Source: Bryobacter sp. (lineage in GTDB: Bacteria > Acidobacteriota > Terriglobia > Bryobacterales > Bryobacteraceae). Taken from it: a stretch of 38,585 nt of DNA. This document shows, piece after piece, positions 24,725 to 32,951 of the stretch (position 1 is its first letter; every line of letters begins with the position of its first letter). The notes beneath the pieces were generated by a model that saw only the letters and a list, made by a program, of their open reading frames with translations, was not told where the DNA came from and searched no databases. The DNA lies in assembly GCA_022843605.1 (NCBI GenBank), contig JALHNI010000055.1, forward strand, positions 1 through 38,585, read 5' to 3'. Position numbers and translations under genes: made by a program.

Positions 24725-26146
24725 ATGAAGCTCACCTTTTGGGGGGCGGCCCAAACCGTCACCGGTTCCATGCACGAACTGACTCATCGCGGGGAACGTT
24801 TCCTGCTCGATTGCGGACTCTACCAGGGCCGCCGAAAGGAGGCCTTCGCCAAGAACTCCCAGTTCCCTTTCCCGGCTGACTCCGTCAAGAGCGTCCTGCT
24901 TTCCCATGCTCACACGGACCACGCCGGCAACATCCCGACTCTGGTGAAAAACGGATTCACCGGACCCGTCTGGGCCAACTCCGCCACCACGGACCTCTGC
25001 CAGGCCATGCTGCGCGACTCGGCCTACATCCAGGAACGCGACGCCGAGTTCATCATGCGCCGCAATGCCAAGCACAAGCGCCTCGAACTGAACGATCCGG
25101 ACCTCGAAGTAGTGGAGCCCTTATACGGCATCAAGGACGCGGAAAAGGCGCTCGAACAGTTCCATGTGTTGGCTTCGTCTCACGCCGTCCACGAGGTGGC
25201 CGACGGCCTTTTCTGCCAGCGCTTCGATGCCGGGCACATGCTGGGCTCCACGTCCATGATGATTGAATCGCACTCTGCGCAGGGAAAAGTGCGCCTCGCT
25301 TTTTCGGGCGATGTCGGCCGCGTCGGCCTGCCAATTATCCGCGATCCCGAGATGCTTCCGGCCGCTGACTACCTGATCATGGAGTCCACTTACGGCAACC
25401 GTCTGCATGAACAGACCGGCGCCGTCGAAGACAAACTGGAAGCCGTCATCAAGCGTACCGCGGAGCGCGGCGGCAAGATGATCGTGCCCGCCTTTGCCGT
25501 GGGCCGCACGCAACAGGTAGTGCTGATGCTGAACGCCCTGATGAAGCAGGGGCGTCTACCCAGCATCCCCATCTTCGTCGACTCGCCGCTCGCCGTTAAC
25601 GTCACCGAAGTCTTCCGACGGCACCCCGAATGCTTCGACGAAGAGATCATGGAGTACTTGAAGTTGGGCGAAGACCCGTTCGGCTTCAGCCGCTTGAAGT
25701 ATGTGCGCGATGTTGCTGATTCAAAAGCATTAAACGATCTACGCGGGCCAGTGATCATCATCTCCGCGTCCGGCATGTGCGAAGGCGGGCGCATCCTGCA
25801 TCACCTGCGCAACAACATCGGCGATCCGCGCAATACGGTGCTCATCACCGGCTACCAGGCGGAGAATACGCTCGGCCGCAAAATTGTGGAGAAAACCCCC
25901 GAGGTGAATATCTTCGGTGAGCCCTATCGTTTGCGAGCCGAAGTGGTGAAGCTGAATGAACTTTCCGGCCATGCCGACCAACTTGAGCTATTGGCCTGGA
26001 TGAAACCGATGGTGGGCAAGCTGAAGCGGGTTTTCCTGGTGCATGGCGAGTTCTTGCCAGCCATGACCTTAGCCAAGCTGATCGAAGAGGAGTATCACAT
26101 TCCGGTGACGGTACCGGCCCGGGGCGAAAGCTTCGACCTCATCTAG
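24725..26146 (+). CDS. MBL-fold beta-CASP ribonuclease-like protein
   Basis: Metallo-beta-lactamase/beta-CASP hydrolase of the CPSF73/RNase J-like group, acting on RNA. The zinc motif HAHTDHAG occupies residues 61-68. H171 (GHMLGSTSM) and D196 (SGDVGR) complete the metal site, with the beta-CASP parts ESTYGNRLHE, FVDSPLAVNVTEVFRRHPEC, ISASGMCEGGRILHHL and a C-terminal His in LVHGE. The ATG at 24725 follows AAGGA by 4 bases. It has 473 residues. In bacteria such proteins are usually called RNA metallohydrolases without a defined substrate. Confidence 0.9.
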   Translation: MKLTFWGAAQTVTGSMHELTHRGERFLLDCGLYQGRRKEAFAKNSQFPFPADSVKSVLLSHAHTDHAGNIPTLVKNGFTGPVWANSATTDLCQAMLRDSAYIQERDAEFIMRRNAKHKRLELNDPDLEVVEPLYGIKDAEKALEQFHVLASSHAVHEVADGLFCQRFDAGHMLGSTSMMIESHSAQGKVRLAFSGDVGRVGLPIIRDPEMLPAADYLIMESTYGNRLHEQTGAVEDKLEAVIKRTAERGGKMIVPAFAVGRTQQVVLMLNALMKQGRLPSIPIFVDSPLAVNVTEVFRRHPECFDEEIMEYLKLGEDPFGFSRLKYVRDVADSKALNDLRGPVIIISASGMCEGGRILHHLRNNIGDPRNTVLITGYQAENTLGRKIVEKTPEVNIFGEPYRLRAEVVKLNELSGHADQLELLAWMKPMVGKLKRVFLVHGEFLPAMTLAKLIEEEYHIPVTVPARGESFDLI

Positions 26147-26192
26147 GCGGCGCGCGGCCAAATCGCTAGTCCTATCGCGAGATGCCTCCCCC

Positions 26193-26213
26193 GTACCAAA
26201 CCCATACTGGTAC
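26193..26213. repeat. inverted repeat between the MBL and DUF5658 genes
   Basis: GTACCA, nine bases, then TGGTAC: a perfect 6-base inverted repeat in the 141-base gap after the MBL gene. TACTGG is also repeated back to back at 26205-26216. No T-run follows, so it is not a typical terminator; an operator for the next gene is possible. No other element was recognised in this gap. Confidence 0.35.
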
Positions 26214-26287
26214 TGGAAGGCATGGTTAGGGGCGGCAGGATCTATTTACCCTTGCTGAGCCAACGGGGAAGATAGTGGAACATCACC

Positions 26288-26623
26288 ATGAAGGTTGCCT
26301 ACGACAAAGCCGCTATGCCCAACTCGCAGTCGCTCGCACAGCCGTTGTGGAACTTCTCGTTCCTCCAACTCCTCGATTTCCTGACGACCGTTGCCTTTCT
26401 GGTGAACGGCGTCGGAGAGGCGAACCCCGTCGTGCGCGCCATGATGCTCTGGGCGCCGAATCCTTTGGTTGGTTTGGCCCTCGTAAAGGTGGCCGCCGTG
26501 ATGCTGGCGTTGGTTTGCTGGCGCGCCGGACGTTTTCAAGTTGTAGACCGAATGAACCTCTTCTTCGCCCTCGTCGTCACCTGGAACCTGACGGCTCTGA
26601 TTATGGCGACCGCCCGCGGCTAG
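26288..26623 (+). CDS. small DUF5658-type membrane protein
   Basis: A 111-residue protein with three hydrophobic stretches: LQLLDFLTTVAFLVNGVGEA (about 28-47), LVGLALVKVAAVMLALVCW (about 59-78) and NLFFALVVTWNLTALI (about 89-105). The spacing and the motif NPVVRAMMLWAPNPLVGLAL match DUF5658, a family of unknown function common in Acidobacteria. The ATG at 26288 has only a weak purine patch upstream; M10 is an alternative start. It stands alone between the MBL gene and queA. Confidence 0.65.
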   Translation: MKVAYDKAAMPNSQSLAQPLWNFSFLQLLDFLTTVAFLVNGVGEANPVVRAMMLWAPNPLVGLALVKVAAVMLALVCWRAGRFQVVDRMNLFFALVVTWNLTALIMATARG

Positions 26624-26704
26624 CACGAGGCTTCCATTCCTGCCAAAATTCGGCGGATTCACAGCCGCGATTATTGCGATTTTTTCGTGATTTAACGTAA
26701 GCGC

Positions 26705-26728
26705 CGCGACCCGCAATCCAGGGTCGCG
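26705..26728 (+). repeat. hairpin upstream of queA
   Basis: CGCGACCC, eight bases, then GGGTCGCG form an 8-base-pair stem. It is followed by a TATTCT box (26730-26735) and the AAAGG Shine-Dalgarno sequence of queA at 26736-26740. With no T-run it is not a standard terminator. It may belong to the end of the DUF5658 transcript or shape the queA leader. Confidence 0.4.
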
Positions 26729-26749
26729 CTATTCTAAAGGCGCTCACTG

Positions 26750-27769
26750 ATGTACCTCGCCGAGTTTGACTTCCAACTTCCCGCGGAACTGATCGCACAG
26801 GAGGCGCTAGCCGACCGTGCGGCCTCCCGAATGCTGGTGGTGCACCGGGCAACGGCCACCTTCGAAGACCGGCAGTTTCGTGACCTGCCCACCTACCTCC
26901 GGCCCACCGACTGCCTCATCGCCAACGACACCCGCGTCTTCCGCAGCCGCCTGATTGGCCAGCGCCGCGGGCACACCGGCCGAGTCGAAATCTTTCTCAC
27001 CAAACCGCTCTCCAGCGATCGCCGTCTGTGGGACGCGCTGGTGAGACCCGGGCGCAAGATGCTCACCGGCACCGTCGTCGACTTTGCCCCGGACCTCTCC
27101 GCAACCGTGCGCGAGCACGGCGAGCATGGCCATCGCACCGTGGAACTTCACGCCGACGGCGACCTGGACGAGATCCTGGAGCGGGTGGGGCATACGCCCT
27201 TGCCACCCTATATCCACCGTCCCGATCGTCCGGATGACGGCGAACGTTATCAGACGGTCTTTGCCCGCGAGCGCGGCTCAGTCGCGGCCCCGACTGCCGG
27301 CCTCCACTTCACGCCCGAGGTCCTGGCTGCGTGCCGCGCCACCGGCGCCCAGTTGGGCACCGTCACCCTGCATGTCGGCCTCGGCACTTTCGAGAGCCTG
27401 CACTCGGAATCCGTCGAAGAAAACGTCCTGCATACTGAGCACTACAAAGTGCCGTCGTCGACGGTCGACCTGGTGCGGCGCGCCGAGCGGGTGATCGGCT
27501 TGGGGACCACCGCGGTCCGCGCGCTGGAGTCGGCCTCCGCCGGCGGCCAATTGGAAGCCACCAGCGGCGACACGAGTATCTTCATCTATCCGGGCTACGA
27601 ATTCCGCACCGTGAACGCGATGCTCACGAACTTTCACCTGCCCAAGAGCAGCTTGCTGCTGATGATCTGCGCCTTCGGCGGCAAGGACCTGATGCTGTCG
27701 GCCTACCGCCACGCCGTCGCCCAGCGTTACCGCTTCTTTAGCTACGGCGATTGCATGCTGATCCTGTAA
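26750..27769 (+). CDS. queA: tRNA preQ1(34) S-adenosylmethionine ribosyltransferase-isomerase QueA
   Basis: Makes epoxyqueuosine from preQ1-modified tRNA using the ribosyl part of S-adenosylmethionine (queuosine pathway). The N-terminus FDFQLPAELIAQEALADRAA, RDLPTYLRPTDCLIANDTRV, the central GHTPLPPYIHRPDRPDDGER with YQTVFARERGSVAAPTAGLH, and YPGYEFRTVNAMLTNFHLPK are all canonical. At 339 residues the length is standard. AAAGG at 26736-26740 precedes the ATG by 9 bases. No tgt or queG gene is adjacent in the window. Confidence 0.97.
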   Translation: MYLAEFDFQLPAELIAQEALADRAASRMLVVHRATATFEDRQFRDLPTYLRPTDCLIANDTRVFRSRLIGQRRGHTGRVEIFLTKPLSSDRRLWDALVRPGRKMLTGTVVDFAPDLSATVREHGEHGHRTVELHADGDLDEILERVGHTPLPPYIHRPDRPDDGERYQTVFARERGSVAAPTAGLHFTPEVLAACRATGAQLGTVTLHVGLGTFESLHSESVEENVLHTEHYKVPSSTVDLVRRAERVIGLGTTAVRALESASAGGQLEATSGDTSIFIYPGYEFRTVNAMLTNFHLPKSSLLLMICAFGGKDLMLSAYRHAVAQRYRFFSYGDCMLIL

Positions 27770-27849
27770 GAAGCGGCAAGTTTTTCCGCCGAGCTTTGCT
27801 TGGATTCAGCCACTTACGGCGTGGCCCTCTACTTGCACGCAGCGAGAGC

Positions 27850-28344
27850 ATGCCCCTTCAACAATCAGCCGCACTGACGAAACTGACAGAGCTCGTGAAA
27901 GACATCAAGATCGCCATGTTAACGACTGTGGAGGCCGACGGCCTGCTCCACAGCCGGCCCATGGGAACCCAGGAAATTGAGGACGGCATCCTCTGGTTCT
28001 TCGTGAAAGACGATTCGCGCAAGGCCGATGAAGTCCTTCATGACCCGCGAGTGAATGTCTCGTACATCAATTCCACCACCTGGGTTTCGGTCTCGGGCCG
28101 AGCCACCATCACCCGGGACCGGCAGAAAATCGACGAACTCTGGAGCGACACCATCAAGATGTGGGTGCCGCTCGGCAAGGCCGATCCGCATCTGGCCCTG
28201 ATGAAGATCGACATCGAGGAGGGCGAGTATTGGGACGCCAGTTCCGGCGCGATGGTGCGGCTCTTCGACTACGTGAAATCCAGATTGAGCGGCGAGGCTT
28301 ACTACGAGGGCGAACTCACCGAGCACGGCGTGGCGAAAGCCTAG
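27850..28344 (+). CDS. pyridoxamine 5'-phosphate oxidase-like (general stress protein 26) flavoprotein
   Basis: A split-barrel FMN-binding protein of 164 residues. The family pattern is LTELVKDIKIAMLTTVEADG, then LLHSRPMGTQEIEDGILWFF and RVNVSYINSTTWVSVSGRAT. The C-terminal WVPLGKADPHLALMKIDIEE followed by GEYWDASSG is characteristic of the general stress protein 26 (PF16242) group rather than true PdxH. The reaction is unknown; stress-related reductase or flavin-binding roles are assumed. The ATG at 27850 is preferred because the 33 upstream codons are unlike the family. Its end overlaps the convergent TIGR03437 gene by 4 bases. Confidence 0.82.
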   Translation: MPLQQSAALTKLTELVKDIKIAMLTTVEADGLLHSRPMGTQEIEDGILWFFVKDDSRKADEVLHDPRVNVSYINSTTWVSVSGRATITRDRQKIDELWSDTIKMWVPLGKADPHLALMKIDIEEGEYWDASSGAMVRLFDYVKSRLSGEAYYEGELTEHGVAKA

Positions 28345-30770
28345 GGTAGGCGTAGCACCATCACGCCATTTTGGCGGCGCTCGGCGTCGTAGGTGAGGGC
28401 GAGCACCGCATGCGCGCGGACATTCGCGCGTAGGTTCACGCCGGCGTTCTGGCCCTGCCCGGGCACCTGACCGCCTCCCGGCGCTTGTCCACCGCCCGGG
28501 CCTTGTCCACCACCAGCACCGGGGACCGCCACCGGTGCCCCGACAAAAGCCACCCCGGCCGGATTCGCCACGATCTGCAGGTCTCCCTTCGCCAGATCAT
28601 AAACCAGCAGTTGCGTAGCCGTCGCACCTTGCCGTGTACCGCGCGCCACTACCTTGCGCGACGCCGGAAAGATGTCAACCAATTGGACGGCCGTAAAACC
28701 CTCCGGAGTCGGGAACACCGTTCCCTGCCCGCGGTCCAAATCGAAGACGACCAGGCCCGCGTCACCCGCCTGCTGCTGCGCGCGGCCCAAGCCCACCAGG
28801 AGATTCATCGCCTGCACAGGGCGCAGTTGCGAAAAGCCAGTGAGGCCGGGCGGCAAGTCGACACGAAACGCAGTGGCCGTGACGCCGTCCAGCACATAGA
28901 GCGTGTCGGCGGTGCCTTGGCGTGAAGGGTCGATGTTAGAGCCGAAGATGTAGTCGTTCATCTCATCGGTGCCCTGCGTCGCACTGAACTGTCCCGCGCC
29001 CGGCAGAGCGACGGCGGTAGCGCGTTGCTCGTCCAGGTCAAACAGCAGAAATCCGCTCGCTGAGCAGGCGTTGCTGAAAACCCGCTCCGGCGAGTTCGAG
29101 GCCAGAAGGCCAATCCGCCGGACCAACTCGACGCCGAAGAAACGGACGTTAGCCGTACAGACCGTCGCGAACCAGCCTTCAGGAAACTCGATCGCCCGCA
29201 CCTCGTCACGATCGGTGCGGAACGCCACGAATCCGTGCCGGCTGTTATCAATGCGCCGAGCCGCCACGTAGTAGGTTCGCTGCGGCGCGTCGAAAGTGGA
29301 AGTGACGGAAAGGCGGGTGACCGCGGCGGGCAATTGTTGGCCACCAGGGCCGGCCTGGAGTTGCGGAGCGGGCGCAGCAAGGGGCAGCCAGCCCTCGGGG
29401 AAATCGCGGGTCACGGTGACGGCATTCTGCGCGTTCAGGCCCACCACCTTGGCCTTGGTGGGGTCGTCGATACTGTCGCCCACCACGGTCAAACGCGTCC
29501 CGGCCCCCACACCCACGGGTTGACTCAGCAACCGGTTGAGGCCACCGCCGAGATCCACTGCGGGCACGCCGACGCCCACTGCGCCGCCTGCACCTGGAGC
29601 AATTCCGCCCACCAATCCAGCCGCATTCTCCAGCGGGCGCACTTCGCCCGATTCGGCATCGATCAGCACGCCCTGGTTCCCCATCAAAGCGGCCAGATTG
29701 CCTTCCGGCGCGGAGGCCAACAAACGGCCTGCCTCCGGCAGCGTGATCGTCTGGGCTTCGGCCTTGGCGGCGTTCAGCAACAGTACCCGGTCACTCACTT
29801 CGGTCTGGCTCTTGGCCGGTCCAACAAAGGCCGCCAGCGCTGTGCCGTCAGTGGCTTGTTGAAAGGGCGTAACGGCATTTGCCCCTGGGGCGGCCAGACA
29901 ATCCGGCAGCTTGCTCGTCGACTGCAAAGCCAGATCCAGGACGATACCCGTATAACAACCGTCGGCCGCCCGCGCGCCGGTGGCGGCGATGAAGCTCGCA
30001 CGCAGGTCGGCGCTCAGAATCGTCCGCAGTTCGGGCGTTCCCTCCGGTAGCGGCATGAACTGGACCTCCGCGGACGCACTCGCCCCCAACAGGGCGGCAT
30101 TGGAGCGGCGGCCGTTCTGCACCAGGACAAGAGCATCGCCGGGAAGCGCTTTCGCGGGAAGATCCAACTGCAACTGGAAGACACCCGGTTGATCGGCCGT
30201 GTGCGTGGCCGTCGCCTTCGCCGGCCAGCCACCCACCCAGGCGCGGACCGCCGCGCGCGGCGCCGCATCGGCCGTGGCTTCACCGTCAACCAGCGCCGGT
30301 TCCGTGGGGCCAAGCCCGGTGACAGTGATCTGCGACCCGTCGGTCACGGCCGGGCCAAAACCCTGGTCGCCCGCAGTGCGCACGCTGACCAATGTCGCGA
30401 CAACGTTGATCCGCGCGGGACGGCTGCGTTGCTCGCCACGCCGCACGATCACCGTCGCCAGGCCGGGCGGTGTCTCGTAGGGCACCTGCGCCACAATCCG
30501 CCCCGCACTCACTGAATGCAGCGCCGCGGCACGGTTGTTCACCAGAACCTCCAGACCGCCCAGTTGCTTCGGAAAGGGCACCGACGTGGCCTTCAGTTCG
30601 GACGCCGGCCCCAGATTCAATCCTTGAATCCAGATCAGGCTGCCCGGCGCGGCCAACGACGGTGCCGGTTGCTGCGAGTAAGCGTTCACCACGCCGCGGG
30701 GAGTTACGACGGGTGACGGATCCTGCGCCAGCAGCAAGCTAGCCAACGAAATTAAACTCATCGAACGCAC
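28341..30770 (-). CDS. large secreted protein with N-terminal TIGR03437-type domain
   Basis: A secreted protein of 809 residues. A short signal peptide (MRSMSLISLASLLLAQ) precedes the TIGR03437 'Solibacter' domain at about 22-120: GVVNAYSQQPAPSLAAPGSL, IWIQGLNLGPASEL, VSAGRIVAQVPYETPPGLAT. The remainder (about 230-740) looks like a beta-propeller-type array with no catalytic motif. Near the C-terminus is a low-complexity run of Gly, Gln and Pro (GQGPGGGQAPGGGQVPGQGQ, about 758-777). The start is GTG at 30770, chosen because the Arg helps the signal peptide; ATG at 30761 is the alternative. The function is unknown. This paralogous family is a mark of Solibacter-like Acidobacteria. Confidence 0.8.
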   Translation of the reverse strand: MRSMSLISLASLLLAQDPSPVVTPRGVVNAYSQQPAPSLAAPGSLIWIQGLNLGPASELKATSVPFPKQLGGLEVLVNNRAAALHSVSAGRIVAQVPYETPPGLATVIVRRGEQRSRPARINVVATLVSVRTAGDQGFGPAVTDGSQITVTGLGPTEPALVDGEATADAAPRAAVRAWVGGWPAKATATHTADQPGVFQLQLDLPAKALPGDALVLVQNGRRSNAALLGASASAEVQFMPLPEGTPELRTILSADLRASFIAATGARAADGCYTGIVLDLALQSTSKLPDCLAAPGANAVTPFQQATDGTALAAFVGPAKSQTEVSDRVLLLNAAKAEAQTITLPEAGRLLASAPEGNLAALMGNQGVLIDAESGEVRPLENAAGLVGGIAPGAGGAVGVGVPAVDLGGGLNRLLSQPVGVGAGTRLTVVGDSIDDPTKAKVVGLNAQNAVTVTRDFPEGWLPLAAPAPQLQAGPGGQQLPAAVTRLSVTSTFDAPQRTYYVAARRIDNSRHGFVAFRTDRDEVRAIEFPEGWFATVCTANVRFFGVELVRRIGLLASNSPERVFSNACSASGFLLFDLDEQRATAVALPGAGQFSATQGTDEMNDYIFGSNIDPSRQGTADTLYVLDGVTATAFRVDLPPGLTGFSQLRPVQAMNLLVGLGRAQQQAGDAGLVVFDLDRGQGTVFPTPEGFTAVQLVDIFPASRKVVARGTRQGATATQLLVYDLAKGDLQIVANPAGVAFVGAPVAVPGAGGGQGPGGGQAPGGGQVPGQGQNAGVNLRANVRAHAVLALTYDAERRQNGVMVLRLP

Positions 30771-30894
30771 AACTCACTCTAAACCCTGAAGGCAGGAAAG
30801 GTTTCGAAATAATCCGTCCCCCCCTTGAATTTGCTTTACGCGTCAACGATTATATTGGGCAGTCTTAAATCCCATGCTTCAGGAGTCTATTTTT

Positions 30895-31809
30895 ATGTAC
30901 GAGAGCCGCAATCCGATTGATGAACTGGTGCACTTGTATGTCGACGGCGCCTTCGATCGCCGCGAATTGGTGCAGCGGGTCGTCCGCGTTACTGGTAGTT
31001 TGACGGCCGCGGTGGCCGCCTTGGCCGGCTTTGAGGAACTGAAGGCGCAGCCGCCCAGCGCTTGTCCGCCTGACGTCCGCGTGCCCGCAGACGCCGCCGA
31101 TCTGGAAGCGCGCGACGTCGAGTTCGCCGGCCCTGGAGGGCGGATGCTTGGCTACCTGGTGCAGCCTCGCGGACTCACCGAAGCCCAACCCGCCGTGATC
31201 GTCATTCACGAAAACCGCGGTCTGGTGGAACACATTCGCGACGTCACGCGCCGCGCTGCGCGCGCCGGTTTCGTAGCCTTGGGCGTCGATCTGCTTTCGC
31301 GCCAGGGCGGCACTGCCCAGTTCACCGAACCGACCCAGCAAACCGCGGCCTACAACCGGACCACGGTGTTCGAACGGCGCTCCGACCTGATCGCCGCCCT
31401 CGACTACCTCAAAGGCCTCGACGGGCGCGTCATCCACGACCGCATTGCCGCTGTTGGCTTCTGCGCCGGCGGGGCCAACGTCTGGGAACTGATCGCCAAC
31501 GTGGAGGAAATCGCCGCCGCGGCTCCCTTCTACGGCGCGCCGCCGGCCACCGAAGCCGAAATTGCGCGGATCAAGACTCCGATTCTGGCGATGTACGCCG
31601 AACGCGACCGCAATCTCACAGCGCGCATGGCCCCGGTGATGACCACGCTGCTGGCCCAGCAGAAGGTTTTTGGCTTCAATGTTTATGAGGGCGTGGGGCA
31701 TGCCTTCCACAACGACACCGGCGCCGCCTATAACGCGGCGGCAGCGTGCGATGCCTGGCAGAAAACGATGACCTTTTTCAACAAGTTCCTGCGCGCTCCC
31801 CGGGCTTAG
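30895..31809 (+). CDS. dienelactone hydrolase family protein
   Basis: Alpha/beta hydrolase of 304 residues. An N-terminal extension with DRRELVQRVVRVTGSLTAAV (about 21-40) resembles a Tat-type signal anchor, as in many acidobacterial members. The catalytic parts are VIVIHENRGLVEHIRDVTRR, the Cys nucleophile elbow AVGFCAGGANVWE, an Asp in MYAERDRN and the His in GVGHAFHND. The family hydrolyses dienelactones and other lactones or esters; the true substrate is unknown. AGGAG at 30881-30885, 9 bases before the ATG, fixes the start at 30895 rather than the ATG at 30874. The AT-rich stretch at 30850-30870 probably holds its promoter. Confidence 0.87.
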   Translation: MYESRNPIDELVHLYVDGAFDRRELVQRVVRVTGSLTAAVAALAGFEELKAQPPSACPPDVRVPADAADLEARDVEFAGPGGRMLGYLVQPRGLTEAQPAVIVIHENRGLVEHIRDVTRRAARAGFVALGVDLLSRQGGTAQFTEPTQQTAAYNRTTVFERRSDLIAALDYLKGLDGRVIHDRIAAVGFCAGGANVWELIANVEEIAAAAPFYGAPPATEAEIARIKTPILAMYAERDRNLTARMAPVMTTLLAQQKVFGFNVYEGVGHAFHNDTGAAYNAAAACDAWQKTMTFFNKFLRAPRA

Positions 31810-31871
31810 CCATTTCGCGGTCACGGCAGTTCGAAAGTCTGGCGGTGGCCGCTAGATTGCTCAGTCTAAAA

Positions 31872-31913
31872 AAGTTCCGGGGGACAGGGTATTCCCCTGC
31901 CCCCCGGAAACTT
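31872..31913. repeat. long GC-rich palindrome, REP-like
   Basis: AAGTTCCGGGGGACAGGG pairs with CCCCTGCCCCCCGGAAACTT around a short TATT loop, giving a stem of about 18 base pairs with one bulge and one mismatch. It lies in the 203-base gap between two convergent genes. The form resembles REP/RAYT-associated palindromes seen in many genomes, and it could also act as a bidirectional transcription barrier. There is no transposase nearby and no second copy in the window. Nothing else is recognised in this gap. Confidence 0.6.
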
Positions 31914-32012
31914 GGCGCTGCGCGGTATGCTCAAATCGGGTGCGTCATGCAACGGCAAAGCGTCGAAGCCCAAAGGCAAACCGCAAAATTGGGTTTGTTT
32001 CGTAATGCGGGT

Positions 32013-32639
32013 TTAGCGCTTGGTGAGATCGCGCAACAGGATGTCCTTAAACTTCATGTTGCCGGCGCCGCCGGAGTGAAGTTGTAGCGCGATCGGCCCG
32101 TCGAAGGACTTCGGATTCGGGTCGGTAAAGTCCACCATCACCACGCCGTTCAGGCGTGACGTGTAGCGATTGCCCACCACCTTCACCACCATCTCGTTCC
32201 AGTCGTCGCGGCGAACCACCGGCTCGTTCTCCGCCGTCGGCCAAACGATCCAGCCACGGCCGTCGCCGTAGATGCCGCCCGTGTGCTCGTTGAGGGTGCA
32301 ATCCACTTCGAACTGCAGACCCTGGCTGACGTCCGGCGTGCCGGGCTTGAAGCCCACATGGAAGAAGATGCCGCTGTTGCCCGTGCCTTCGCACTTAAAG
32401 CGCAACGCCATTTCGAAGTCCTGGTAGGTCTTTTCGGTCTGCAGATAGCCGTAGGCCTTAGTGACCGCTTTGCCGTGGAGGATGCCGTCTTCTACACGCC
32501 ATTCTTCCTTGCCGACGTTCACCCACCCGTTCAGCGTTTTGCCGTCAAAAATCGGGGCCCACTTAACCTGGGGGCTCTTGGGCTGAGCCAGAAGCAGTGC
32601 GGTAGCGGAAAGAAAGGTGAATACGAGGGTACGGAGCAT
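32013..32639 (-). CDS. secreted DUF1080 family protein (3-keto-disaccharide hydrolase type)
   Basis: A concanavalin-like secreted protein of 208 residues. A Sec signal peptide (MLRTLVFTFLSATALLLAQ) is followed by the DUF1080 core: APIFDGKTLNGWVNVGKEEW, RVEDGILHGKAV, GNSGIFFHVGFKPGTPDVSQ, GLQFEVDCTLNEHTGGIYGD and the last strand GAGNMKFKDILLRDL. Characterised members hydrolyse 3-keto-glycosides. The start is ATG at 32639; a TTG two codons upstream is also possible. TAGAAC lies 6 bases upstream of the ATG and may be another near-leaderless -10 box. It faces the dienelactone gene across the REP-like palindrome. Confidence 0.85.
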   Translation of the reverse strand: MLRTLVFTFLSATALLLAQPKSPQVKWAPIFDGKTLNGWVNVGKEEWRVEDGILHGKAVTKAYGYLQTEKTYQDFEMALRFKCEGTGNSGIFFHVGFKPGTPDVSQGLQFEVDCTLNEHTGGIYGDGRGWIVWPTAENEPVVRRDDWNEMVVKVVGNRYTSRLNGVVMVDFTDPNPKSFDGPIALQLHSGGAGNMKFKDILLRDLTKR

Positions 32640-32951
32640 CTTCAAGTTCTATCGCAGTAGGGGACGTACACGCAAGGTAGTTCGCTGTACGGAAGGTACT
32701 ACCAAAGGAGTAGAGAACCCAATTTCCGGGCTGAAATCGGCGCACTCTAGTACGATTTCGCGCCCGGACACTTAGAACCACCTCAGGTGATTCGGTAGTT
32801 CATCTCAGGGTTACTCCGAGTAGGCAACGTACTGGAACTCGGCCAAACTCGTATCAAAGCAAACACAGCGAGCCAACGCCGCCGTTGAAAGGTGTCTCTA
32901 CCGGAGGCTCTTGAATTCGGTCTGAGCATTGGCCACCCCCGAGGAGACGAG
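32640..32951. other. 312-base divergent intergenic region
   Basis: It separates the DUF1080 gene from the response regulator. It holds a perfect 6-base inverted repeat CGTACA-N15-TGTACG (32665-32691), a short palindrome CACCTCAGGTG (32779-32789), and two copies of GGTAGTTC (32676-32683 and 32794-32801). No RNA gene or reading frame with any family likeness was seen. The plus-strand frame opening at GTG 32892 is an alternative upstream start of the response regulator. Confidence 0.4.
32665..32691. promoter_or_regulatory. inverted repeat, possible operator of the DUF1080 gene
   Basis: CGTACA, fifteen bases, then TGTACG. The half-sites are 21 bases centre to centre, two helical turns, as in sites for dimeric regulators. 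It lies 26 bases upstream of the DUF1080 start. No matching regulator is identified. Confidence 0.35.

Noticed and set aside
28954..30050. Plus-strand frames opposite the TIGR03437 gene
   Set aside because: The minus-strand frame of 809 codons is uninterrupted with signal peptide and domain; the others are shadows.
31996..32012. CAAACC/GGTTTG repeat near 31978-31998 as a terminator of the DUF1080 gene
   Set aside because: Short stem with no T-run on either strand; the large palindrome at 31872-31913 is the more credible structure.
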